A stretch of DNA of 5,469 nt from Deltaproteobacteria bacterium (GTDB lineage Bacteria; Desulfobacterota; JAFDIG01). Made by a program: the position numbers and the translations under genes. Of this stretch, positions 1 through 5,469 are shown one piece after another (the stretch's first letter is position 1; the number at the start of each line of letters is the position of its first letter). The stretch covers positions 1 through 5,469 of the forward strand of contig JAFDIG010000156.1 in NCBI GenBank assembly GCA_019308145.1. Reading direction: 5' to 3'. The notes below the pieces were generated by a model, which was not told the DNA's origin, ran no database searches, and saw only the letters and a program-made list of their open reading frames with translations.

Positions 1-590
1 ATATTATAACGAGAATCAGCCACAACAATCTTTTCATTTGCTATTTTTTTGATCAAATTAAGAACCTTTTTAGTTATCATGCCATAACCATAATCTGAGA
101 TCAGTAATGCATCACAACTATCTATTGCCCTGCCAAGGTTAAAGAGAATTTTGTCTTCTATATCCTTTGAAATAGGATCGTTAGGTTCTTTATCAATACG
201 AATAACCTGTTGCTTTGAGGTATGGTCATCTCCTGCCATAATCCTCGTTTTAGTAACCGTAAACCGTCCTGAAACTTTAATAACTCCTTCTATATCAACA
301 CCGATACTTTTAAACTGGTTAAGTATTGTTCTGCCAATATTGTCGTTTCCTATTATTCCAATAAGTTTAACCTTAGCCCCTAAAGAAGCAAGATTCCTAA
401 CACTATTTCCTCCGCTGCCTGGCTGTATGTTTTCCCAATCATGACGAATAATTAGAACAGGTGCTTCTCTTGATAATCGTATAGGTTTGCCATAAATAGT
501 GATATCAGCTACTATATCTCCTAAAACAGCAACTTTAGCTATCTCAAATCTATCTATAATCTCTTTAAATCTTTCAAAAGGGATATTCAT
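1..590 (-). CDS. HldE/RfaE-like PfkB-family sugar kinase, likely D-glycero-beta-D-manno-heptose-7-phosphate kinase (3' end outside the window)
   Basis: Manual translation from ATG 590-588 gives 196 open codons running off the window edge. The protein has the N-terminal half of a PfkB/ribokinase fold in the RfaE/HldE arrangement: a VLGDIVADIT strand with Asp25 and Asp29 (residues 22-31), GKPIRLSREAPV (34-45), PGSGGN (57-62), ASLGAKVKLIGIIGND (68-83), TKTRIMA (113-119), a QQVIRID segment (127-133), LLISDYGYG (162-170) and VVADSR (189-194). HldE-type kinases phosphorylate heptose 7-phosphate at C1 in the cytoplasm, before ADP-heptose formation for the LPS core. The ATP-site and catalytic Asp region of the C-terminal half is not visible, nor is any adenylyltransferase domain, so single or bifunctional status is open. 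The start overlaps the waaF stop in an ATGA, with no Shine-Dalgarno sequence in front, so translation probably depends on coupling. The sugar-binding loop differs from the usual PGGAAN, so another sugar phosphate is possible. Confidence 0.88.
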   Translation of the reverse strand, partial: MNIPFERFKEIIDRFEIAKVAVLGDIVADITIYGKPIRLSREAPVLIIRHDWENIQPGSGGNSVRNLASLGAKVKLIGIIGNDNIGRTILNQFKSIGVDIEGVIKVSGRFTVTKTRIMAGDDHTSKQQVIRIDKEPNDPISKDIEDKILFNLGRAIDSCDALLISDYGYGMITKKVLNLIKKIANEKIVVADSRYN

Positions 591-1636
591 AGGCCATAAC
601 TATAAATTAATCTATGAGCAGCATCTATAACCGCATGAGGTGAAATCCCTCTCATGCATTCATGAGTACCAGGACATTGTTTAAGGTTACACGGTGAACA
701 TTTGGTAGGATACCTTAAAACAATAGTATGGGAAAGATTTACTGATGTATACCTTGGATCAGATGGTCCCATCAGAACTATTAATGGACGCTCAAAAGCA
801 ACAGCAATGTGACGAGGCCCTGTATCATTGGTAACCACTAGGGAACTTCTCTTGATCACCGCTTTTAGTTCCTCAAGAGAAAGAATAGGATCAACAAATA
901 TGAAAGGCTCTCTTTTCATATTCTCTTTTATTCTGAAAGCTATATCCTCTTCATTTGGACCAGGAGCAATTACTACCTTTAAACCAAATTCAACTTCAAT
1001 ATGATCTGCTACTTTTGCAAAATAATCTGGAGGCCAACATTTAGATGAACCATAAGAAGCTCCTGGTATCATAAGAAGATATTTCTCTTTTCTTGATAAC
1101 CCTTTTTCTTTAAAAAGTTTTTTCACCTTGTCTTCTGTATGCTTAAGAAGAGATAATTGATATTTAGTTGAAATATTCTCACAGCCTAAAAAACAACAAA
1201 GATGTAAATATCCTTCCACCGTAGGAAGAGGACCATCTCCATTAGAAGGATATGATAATGGATGGGTTAAAAGAAAACCTCTATGATTTAGATCAAAACC
1301 TACCCTTCTCTTTGCTTTAGCGAAATATGCCATAAAAGCTGCACCTATTGAATTTGGTAAAATAAGGGCAAGGTCCCATTTACGATGAGCTAATTTTTTA
1401 GAAAATTTTATTAGCCCAACCCAACCCTTATCCTTATCTTTTGGATCAAATTCAACTATCTCATTAAAAAGATCAAGCCCTTGTATTACTTCTTTAACAC
1501 TCTTTTTAACAACAACTGTTATATGAGCATTAGGGAAACGACTCCTCACAGCTCTTAAAGCAGGGGTTGCCATAACTAAATCCCCAACCCAATTTGGACA
1601 TCTTATTAAAATTGAATTTATATCTAAATTTCTCAA
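587..1636 (-). CDS. waaF: ADP-heptose:LPS heptosyltransferase II (glycosyltransferase family 9)
   Basis: This 349-residue protein is the usual length for WaaF, a cytoplasmic, inner-membrane-associated GT-B enzyme that transfers heptose from ADP-heptose to the first heptose of the LPS inner core. Visible family marks are NWVGDLVMATPALRA (15-29), whose Asp19 corresponds to the proposed catalytic Asp of WaaC/WaaF; PGASYGSSKCWP (191-202); NDTGPRHIAVA (270-280), which lies in the ADP-heptose site; GPSDPRYT (290-297); and a C-terminal CSPCNLKQCP..HECM cysteine cluster (Cys313, 316, 321, 327) typical of the WaaF branch. I chose TTG 1636-1634 as the start because it forms a TTGA overlap with the upstream stop and has AGGGGA nine bases ahead. 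A longer TTG start at 1660 would add eight unconserved residues and has poorly spaced Shine-Dalgarno bases. The gene is the middle one of three. Another GT9 heptosyltransferase (WaaC or WaaQ type) is the main alternative, but the motifs fit WaaF best. Confidence 0.92.
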   Translation of the reverse strand: MRNLDINSILIRCPNWVGDLVMATPALRAVRSRFPNAHITVVVKKSVKEVIQGLDLFNEIVEFDPKDKDKGWVGLIKFSKKLAHRKWDLALILPNSIGAAFMAYFAKAKRRVGFDLNHRGFLLTHPLSYPSNGDGPLPTVEGYLHLCCFLGCENISTKYQLSLLKHTEDKVKKLFKEKGLSRKEKYLLMIPGASYGSSKCWPPDYFAKVADHIEVEFGLKVVIAPGPNEEDIAFRIKENMKREPFIFVDPILSLEELKAVIKRSSLVVTNDTGPRHIAVAFERPLIVLMGPSDPRYTSVNLSHTIVLRYPTKCSPCNLKQCPGTHECMRGISPHAVIDAAHRLIYSYGL

Positions 1637-3156
1637 TTCTCTTGTTCCCCTAAATACCAATCATCCTTTACCGCAGTAAACCTATTATATTTAATAGCAT
1701 AATGATGACTACCAATCGCTAAAGCCTTTTTGGAAAGCTCCTCATCTATATAGAGAACTTCTTTTTTAAAGGAATCCCATTTTTCCCGTCCCATCTGCTC
1801 TATCTCTTTTACTCTCTTTTCGTAAATGAAAGACGCAGGGAAGCCTGCTCTCATATTTACATACCATGGAAAGATATGAGCAAGTTTATCAATTAAAAGA
1901 TTGTGCTCTTCTCCGAAGTCAAGGCAAGATTCATCGGTAAAATTAGGTAAATTAAACATTTTTTTATAATCAATTAACCCTTCTCTTTCAGAGATTGTAT
2001 ATGCATAAGTTCCTTTATATGGGAAAAATATAGACCATCTAAATCTCCCAGGCTTAATCCGTGCAATAAGATCGATGGTGGCAAAAAGATCCTCTTTAGT
2101 CTCTTTTGGGATGCCAATCATTACAAAAGCAGAGGTATGAATTCCTTTTTTATCAGCTGATCTAAATGCCTCTTCTATCTTTTTGTTACTCATATATCTC
2201 CTTAAAACATTTCTTCTTATCCTTTCGCTTCCGCTTTCAAGTCCAAACTTTACTATAATACATCCTGCATCCTTTAAAAGAGAAGCAATTTTATCGTCAA
2301 ATACCATTACATGACCATTAACTACAAAAGGAACCTTTACCTTGATTTTATACTCACTTAAAAATTTTTCAATATATTTTCTGTTATAAGTAAAAAGATC
2401 ATCATCAAAAATAAATGTTTTTATATTCTTGTATCTTTCAAGAAGATAACCTATCTCTTTAAAAACCTGCTCATGAGGATGAAACCTTATATATTTAAGT
2501 TTATTTGCTGGAACTTTAAGATCATTTTTATATATCTCTACTATCCTATGGTTAAAACAATATGAACATTTAAAAGGGCACCCCCTTGAAACCATTAAAC
2601 CAACCCAACCATTTTTAGCATCTATCATCCTTTGAAAGTCAAAAAGTTCATAATCTTTTAATGGGAGGCGAGTAAGATCAATAAACGGCCTGACAGGATT
2701 TTTTATAATATAACCATTTTCTTTTGTCCATATGTTAGGAATATCAGTAGCTTTTTTCCCTTTTTCAAGATAATGGACAAGATCTAACAAAGCATCTTCT
2801 CCCTCTCCAACACATGCATAATCAAAAAGACCATCTTTTAGAACACCTTCGGGATCCATTGTTGCATGAACTCCACCACAAACCACTGGAGATTTCCAAT
2901 ACTTTCTTATAGAGTCTGCGATCTCTTTTGCAAATTTATATTGATTAGTTACAACAGAAAAACCTATGAGATCAGGTTGATAAGAAAGAATCTCTCTCTT
3001 AATATAACTAAGATCAAGATCAAATCCAAGTTTCTCATTCAAGTTAATAAGTTTAGTTTTATGTCCTTCCTTTTTTAAAAGGGAGGAAATAATGGAGATG
3101 CCATAATTAAAACCGATTTGTGAATCAAGGTTTGGGTAAATAAAGAGGATTTTCAT
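1633..3156 (-). CDS. Cobalamin-binding-domain radical SAM enzyme, substrate unknown
   Basis: This 507-residue protein has the B12-binding radical SAM layout. An N-terminal Rossmann-like cobalamin-binding domain (about 1-140) begins MKILFIYPN and carries PDLIGFSVVT (61-70), VVCGGVHATMDPEG (91-104) and CVGEGE (115-120). The radical SAM barrel (about 183-390) has RGCPFKCSYC (191-200), whose Cys193, Cys197 and Cys200 form the CX3CX2C ligand set for a [4Fe-4S] cluster. FIFDDDLFT (248-256), KFGLESGSERIRR (303-315) and GIPKETKED (348-356) are further barrel motifs. The C-terminal region (about 400-507) is not recognised. No DxHxxG motif is visible in the N-terminal domain; this is common in this class and means cobalamin would bind without a lower His ligand. 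Members use SAM and cobalamin for methylations or rearrangements at unactivated carbons. Position at the head of a waaF/heptose-kinase operon suggests an envelope sugar or lipid substrate, which is inference. ATG 3156 fits the family N-terminus although no Shine-Dalgarno is well placed. Confidence 0.95.
   Translation of the reverse strand: MKILFIYPNLDSQIGFNYGISIISSLLKKEGHKTKLINLNEKLGFDLDLSYIKREILSYQPDLIGFSVVTNQYKFAKEIADSIRKYWKSPVVCGGVHATMDPEGVLKDGLFDYACVGEGEDALLDLVHYLEKGKKATDIPNIWTKENGYIIKNPVRPFIDLTRLPLKDYELFDFQRMIDAKNGWVGLMVSRGCPFKCSYCFNHRIVEIYKNDLKVPANKLKYIRFHPHEQVFKEIGYLLERYKNIKTFIFDDDLFTYNRKYIEKFLSEYKIKVKVPFVVNGHVMVFDDKIASLLKDAGCIIVKFGLESGSERIRRNVLRRYMSNKKIEEAFRSADKKGIHTSAFVMIGIPKETKEDLFATIDLIARIKPGRFRWSIFFPYKGTYAYTISEREGLIDYKKMFNLPNFTDESCLDFGEEHNLLIDKLAHIFPWYVNMRAGFPASFIYEKRVKEIEQMGREKWDSFKKEVLYIDEELSKKALAIGSHHYAIKYNRFTAVKDDWYLGEQEN
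1646..1651 (-). promoter_or_regulatory. Shine-Dalgarno sequence for the waaF-like gene (decides the start)
   Basis: AGGGGA on the minus strand lies nine bases before TTG 1636-1634, inside the last codons of the radical SAM gene. It is the only good Shine-Dalgarno sequence seen in front of the four starts inside this window. It favours the TTG that overlaps the upstream stop over the TTG at 1660. Confidence 0.6.
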
Positions 3157-3167
3157 TTTTAAAAAAG

Positions 3168-3181
3168 AAAGGTTTCCCTTT
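3168..3181 (-). other. Small leader hairpin with GAAA loop followed by a T run
   Basis: On the minus strand the leader of the radical SAM gene reads AAAGG-GAAA-CCTTT, a five-base-pair stem with a GNRA-type tetraloop. It is followed by C and six T residues (3167-3161), then the ATG at 3156. The shape resembles a miniature intrinsic terminator, but the stem is short and AT-rich. It also holds the only purine-rich, Shine-Dalgarno-like bases of the leader (AAAGGG), which lie too far from the ATG for normal spacing. It could be an mRNA 5' stabiliser, a weak attenuator, or chance. Confidence 0.35.
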
Positions 3182-3198
3182 AGCTTAAAATTGATTTT

Positions 3199-3227
3199 AT
3201 GCTAACATAGGGAAGTGGGGTTGTCAA
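3199..3227 (-). promoter_or_regulatory. Sigma70-type promoter of the radical SAM-waaF-kinase operon
   Basis: On the minus strand an exact TTGACA (3227-3222) is followed after 17 bases by TAGCAT (3204-3199, four of six consensus bases). A TG one base upstream makes this an extended -10 (TGTTAGCAT). Transcription would start near 3192 and give a leader of about 36 bases. The promoter lies just where one is needed, and no competing -35 is as good. This is a consensus match only; activity has not been shown. Confidence 0.65.
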
Positions 3228-3250
3228 TATTTGTAGGATTTTGCTAAACC

Positions 3251-3279
3251 TTTTCATCTTTAATTATATATGCTATCTT
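3251..3279 (+). promoter_or_regulatory. Candidate promoter of the flavoprotein gene
   Basis: TTTTCA (3251-3256, four of six) and TATCTT (3274-3279, four of six) are separated by 17 bases, and TGC directly before the -10 makes it an extended -10. A start near 3286 would leave a leader of about 33 bases. The surrounding sequence is very AT-rich, so look-alikes are expected. This is the best candidate rather than a firm call. Confidence 0.35.
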
Positions 3280-3288
3280 ATATCATCT

Positions 3289-3302
3289 AAATATTAAATA
3301 TT
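3289..3302 (+). repeat. Tandem 7-base repeat in the flavoprotein leader
   Basis: AAATATT occurs twice back to back (3289-3295, 3296-3302), just after the predicted transcription start of the flavoprotein gene. It could be part of an operator or an AT-rich enhancer of translation, but in such AT-rich DNA it may be chance. Confidence 0.3.
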
Positions 3303-3318
3303 ATTTTAAAAGCAAAAA

Positions 3319-4041
3319 ATGAAAATATTAGCTTTTAATTCAAGTCCAAGGATGGAAAAAGGGGCAACAGATATTCTCTTAAATAGATTCCTTGAAGGTG
3401 CTAAATATGCTGGAGCCGAAGCTGAAAAGATATTTCTTAAGAATAAAAAAATAAATAACTGTATAGGATGTTTTTCATGCTGGTTAGATACGCCAGGAGT
3501 TTGTATATTCAAGGATGATATGACAGAGATTTTAGAAAAAATGAGAGAAGCTGAGCTCTGGGTCTTTGGAACTCCCATCTACCATGATACAATGACATCA
3601 TATCTAAAAACTGCTATTGAAAGGACTCTTCCTTTTAAACATCCACTTTTTAAAAAATATAAAGATAGAACCATTCATCCATGGCGATATCCTGAAGATA
3701 AAGGCAAACATAAGATGGTTATTATATCTGTCTGCGCATTCCCAGAAAAGTCCCATTTTGATGCTTTATCTTATACATTTAAAAAGATATCAATCAATAT
3801 GGAAGTGCCTATTGTTTGTGAGATATTTTTCCCTGCCTCTATGTTACTTTTAAGTAAAAAAGGTGCTCGTTATACAGATAAATTTCTTAAAGCAGTATAC
3901 AGCGCTGGGGAAGAAATAGTAAAAAAAGGTAAAATAAGTGCTAAGACAAAGGAAATTCTAAACAAAGAAATAGAGATACCAAAGCGACACTTCCTTTTAA
4001 TGGCAAATAGGTGGTGGAAAAAAAGAATAAAATTAGGATAA
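3319..4041 (+). CDS. Flavodoxin-fold NAD(P)H-dependent FMN reductase, iron-sulfur flavoprotein-like
   Basis: This 240-residue protein begins with the FMN_red-type beta strand and phosphate loop MKILAFNSSPR (1-11, NSSPR binding the FMN phosphate) and continues GATDILLNRFLEGA (15-28). A second FMN contact segment is FGTPIYHDTMTSYLK (83-97). Between them lies a compact cysteine motif, NCIGCFSCW...GVC (Cys48, 51, 54, 62; CX2CX2CX7C), resembling the [4Fe-4S] motif of archaeal and anaerobic bacterial iron-sulfur flavoproteins, which usually have a shorter last spacing. No signal peptide or membrane segment is seen, so it should be cytosolic and move electrons between a pyridine nucleotide or ferredoxin and an unknown acceptor. 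The last 40 or so residues are basic and not recognised. The ATG at 3319 gives the exact family N-terminus, though no Shine-Dalgarno precedes it. It is divergent from the radical SAM operon and convergent with tctA. Specific substrate unknown. Confidence 0.9.
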   Translation: MKILAFNSSPRMEKGATDILLNRFLEGAKYAGAEAEKIFLKNKKINNCIGCFSCWLDTPGVCIFKDDMTEILEKMREAELWVFGTPIYHDTMTSYLKTAIERTLPFKHPLFKKYKDRTIHPWRYPEDKGKHKMVIISVCAFPEKSHFDALSYTFKKISINMEVPIVCEIFFPASMLLLSKKGARYTDKFLKAVYSAGEEIVKKGKISAKTKEILNKEIEIPKRHFLLMANRWWKKRIKLG

Positions 4042-4043
4042 AA

Positions 4044-5469
4044 TTATTTACCTTTTAATCTTTTATAAGTAAAGAAGAATATAGATAAAGCAGTAAGTAT
4101 AAGAAAACTTAATGAGATCGGCCTTTGCAAAAAGATAATAAAAGAACCATCAGACATGATTAAACCCTGCCTTAAAGCTGTCTCGATCATAGGTCCAAGC
4201 ACGAAAGCAATCAAAAGAGGTGCTAAAGGGTAATCAAATTTTCTCATTATATAACCAATTAAACCAAAAGAAAACATAGCGCCTACATCAAAAAGACTGT
4301 TGTTAACCGCAAAAGTTCCTACAAAACAGAGGATAAGAATTAAAGGATAAAGGATTCGAGAAGGAACCTTTAAGACTTTAGCAAAAAATCGTATCCCTAT
4401 GCTACCTATAACAAGATTGCCAAGGTTACAAACCATTAAGCCAACAAAAAGAGCATAGATAATATCTGAATGTTCTTTAAAAAGAAGAGGTCCTGGTGCT
4501 AATCCTTGAATCATAAATGCACCTAAAAGAACAGCTGTAACAATATCACCAGGAATCCCAAGGCTTAAAAGAGGGATTAATGTTGCACCACAAACCGCAC
4601 TGTTTCCAGACTCTGCTGCTGCTACTCCTTCTATTTCTCCTTTACCAAACTTTTCAGGATGTTTAGAAGCCTTTTGAGCCATTCCATAATTAAGAAATGC
4701 TGCTAAAGTAGAACCAATACCAGGTATTGCACCTAAAAATGTGCCAATCCCTGTTCCTCTAAAAATAGTTCTCAAACAACGTTTCATTTCAGAAGCTGTA
4801 ACTCTATTATCATCAGGGTTAGCTGATTCTTTTACCCTTATATCTTTTATCTCATCTGATATCTTTTTCTCTAATTGGATTAATACCTCGGATATAGCAA
4901 AGAGTCCTATTAACATAGGAATAAGCCCTACTCCCTTGATCATATCAACGTAACCAAAACTAAATCTTGGGGTGCCAGCAATAGGATCCATCCCGATGGT
5001 TGAAAAAAGAATGCCAAAGGCGGCAGCAATCAAACCTTTTAAAAGGGATGCGCCTGATACAGTAGCAATTATTGTTAAAGCAAAAAGTACTAATGAAAAA
5101 ACCTCAGGTGGGCCAAACCTCAAGGCTATGGCTGCTAAAGGAGGCGCAACAAGTATAAGAATAATATCGCTCATGCTATCAGCCATAACAGATGCATAAA
5201 GTGCCATTTTAAGAGCCTTCATTGCCTGACCTTTTTGTGCCATTGGATAGCCATCTAAGACAGTTGCTGAGGCTGCAGGTGTCCCAGGAGTGTTTATTAA
5301 GATAGCAGAAATAGAACCTCCATATATACCTCCTTTGTAAACGCCTAAAAGCATAGCAATAGCAGGGATTGGTTGCATTCCAAATGTAAGAGGCACCAAA
5401 AGTGCTGTAGCCATGGTTGCAGTCATTCCAGGAATAGCACCAATAATAATCCCTACAGTAATTCCAAGT
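4044..5469 (-). CDS. Tripartite tricarboxylate transporter permease, TctA family (5' end outside the window)
   Basis: The reading frame is open to the window edge, giving 474 visible residues. Family TctA proteins are about 500 residues, so some 25-30 N-terminal residues are missing. The ATG at 5426 is internal, because conserved sequence (GIIIGAIPG) lies upstream of it. Many hydrophobic segments are seen, with one hydrophilic loop (about 200-230). Counting from the first visible residue, family marks are GAIPGMTATMATALLVPLTF (10-29), YGGSISAILINTPG (49-62), LDGYPMAQKG (71-80), GAIPGIGSTLAAFLNYG (246-262), AAAESGNSAVCGATLIPLL (283-301), LGIPG (303-307) and YPLAPLLIAFVLGPMIE (413-429). The two GAIPG-containing halves show the internal duplication of the family. 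TctA is the large inner-membrane subunit; with TctB and the periplasmic binder TctC it imports citrate-like carboxylates or other organic acids by ion gradient. The gene ends two bases from the flavoprotein stop. In the common tctC-tctB-tctA order the partners would lie upstream, beyond 5469. The substrate cannot be told. Confidence 0.95.
   Translation of the reverse strand, partial: LGITVGIIIGAIPGMTATMATALLVPLTFGMQPIPAIAMLLGVYKGGIYGGSISAILINTPGTPAASATVLDGYPMAQKGQAMKALKMALYASVMADSMSDIILILVAPPLAAIALRFGPPEVFSLVLFALTIIATVSGASLLKGLIAAAFGILFSTIGMDPIAGTPRFSFGYVDMIKGVGLIPMLIGLFAISEVLIQLEKKISDEIKDIRVKESANPDDNRVTASEMKRCLRTIFRGTGIGTFLGAIPGIGSTLAAFLNYGMAQKASKHPEKFGKGEIEGVAAAESGNSAVCGATLIPLLSLGIPGDIVTAVLLGAFMIQGLAPGPLLFKEHSDIIYALFVGLMVCNLGNLVIGSIGIRFFAKVLKVPSRILYPLILILCFVGTFAVNNSLFDVGAMFSFGLIGYIMRKFDYPLAPLLIAFVLGPMIETALRQGLIMSDGSFIIFLQRPISLSFLILTALSIFFFTYKRLKGK

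Noticed and set aside
151..444. 97-residue plus-strand open frame
   Set aside because: It lies wholly antisense to the PfkB kinase, whose frame carries clear family motifs through this stretch. Its translation is low in complexity and unlike a known family.
2866..3078. 70-residue plus-strand open frame
   Set aside because: It is antisense to the conserved cobalamin-binding domain of the radical SAM gene and has no recognisable motif.
3157..3318. Cobalamin or SAM riboswitch before the radical SAM gene
   Set aside because: The predicted leader is only about 36 bases, too short for either riboswitch, and no B12-box-like conserved sequence was seen in the intergenic region.
3306..3578. 90-residue minus-strand open frame
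   Set aside because: It is antisense to the start of the flavoprotein gene, including its FMN and cysteine motifs, so it is a shadow.
3617..3853. 78-residue plus-strand open frame
   Set aside because: It is a second frame inside the flavoprotein gene, whose own frame is conserved throughout.
4042..4075. Intrinsic terminator between the convergent genes
   Set aside because: The best pairing found is CTTT with AAAG, four AT-rich pairs and no following T tract in the needed place, which is too weak to call.
4741..5199. Two plus-strand open frames of 70 and 75 residues
   Set aside because: Both are antisense to tctA, and the minus-strand frame shows the family motifs across the same bases.
5426..5469. 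ATG at 5426 as the true start of the tctA gene
   Set aside because: The frame continues upstream to the window edge and encodes GIIIGAIPG, a conserved part of TctA proteins, so this Met is internal and the gene is truncated by the window.

Overview
The window is AT-rich, gene-dense bacterial DNA. It holds five protein-coding genes, two of them cut by the window edges, and one real intergenic region of 162 bases (3157-3318). An LPS heptosyltransferase II next to a heptose-kinase-like PfkB protein points to a Gram-negative (diderm) bacterium with a heptose-containing LPS core. A cobalamin-binding-type radical SAM enzyme and an iron-sulfur-flavoprotein-like reductase suggest an anaerobe. An uncultured AT-rich lineage is plausible, but nothing here fixes the taxonomy.

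Layout. Bases 1-3156 carry a three-gene operon on the minus strand, in the order B12-type radical SAM protein (3156-1633), waaF-like heptosyltransferase (1636-587), and HldE/RfaE-like kinase (590 to beyond base 1). Both junctions are 4-base stop/start overlaps (TTGA and ATGA), so the genes are almost certainly co-transcribed and translationally coupled. A good sigma70-type promoter (exact TTGACA, 17-base spacer, TGn extended -10) precedes the operon. The predicted leader is only about 36 bases and contains a small GAAA-loop hairpin followed by six T residues.

Divergent from the operon, on the plus strand, is a flavodoxin-fold FMN reductase with a four-cysteine cluster (3319-4041). Two bases after its stop it meets the stop codon of a TctA-family permease on the minus strand (4044 to beyond 5469). 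TctA is the large membrane subunit of a tripartite tricarboxylate transporter. Its N-terminus and its expected partners TctB and TctC lie outside the window.

How the genes may work together. The kinase and WaaF belong to the same pathway: making an activated heptose and adding it to the LPS inner core. The radical SAM enzyme at the head of that operon has no function that can be read from sequence. Its position makes an envelope sugar or lipid modification the best guess. The flavoprotein and TctA permease have no evident link to the LPS operon. I see no mobile element, CRISPR array, RNA gene or clear defence system. The most unusual item is the radical SAM enzyme fused by operon structure to heptose transfer.
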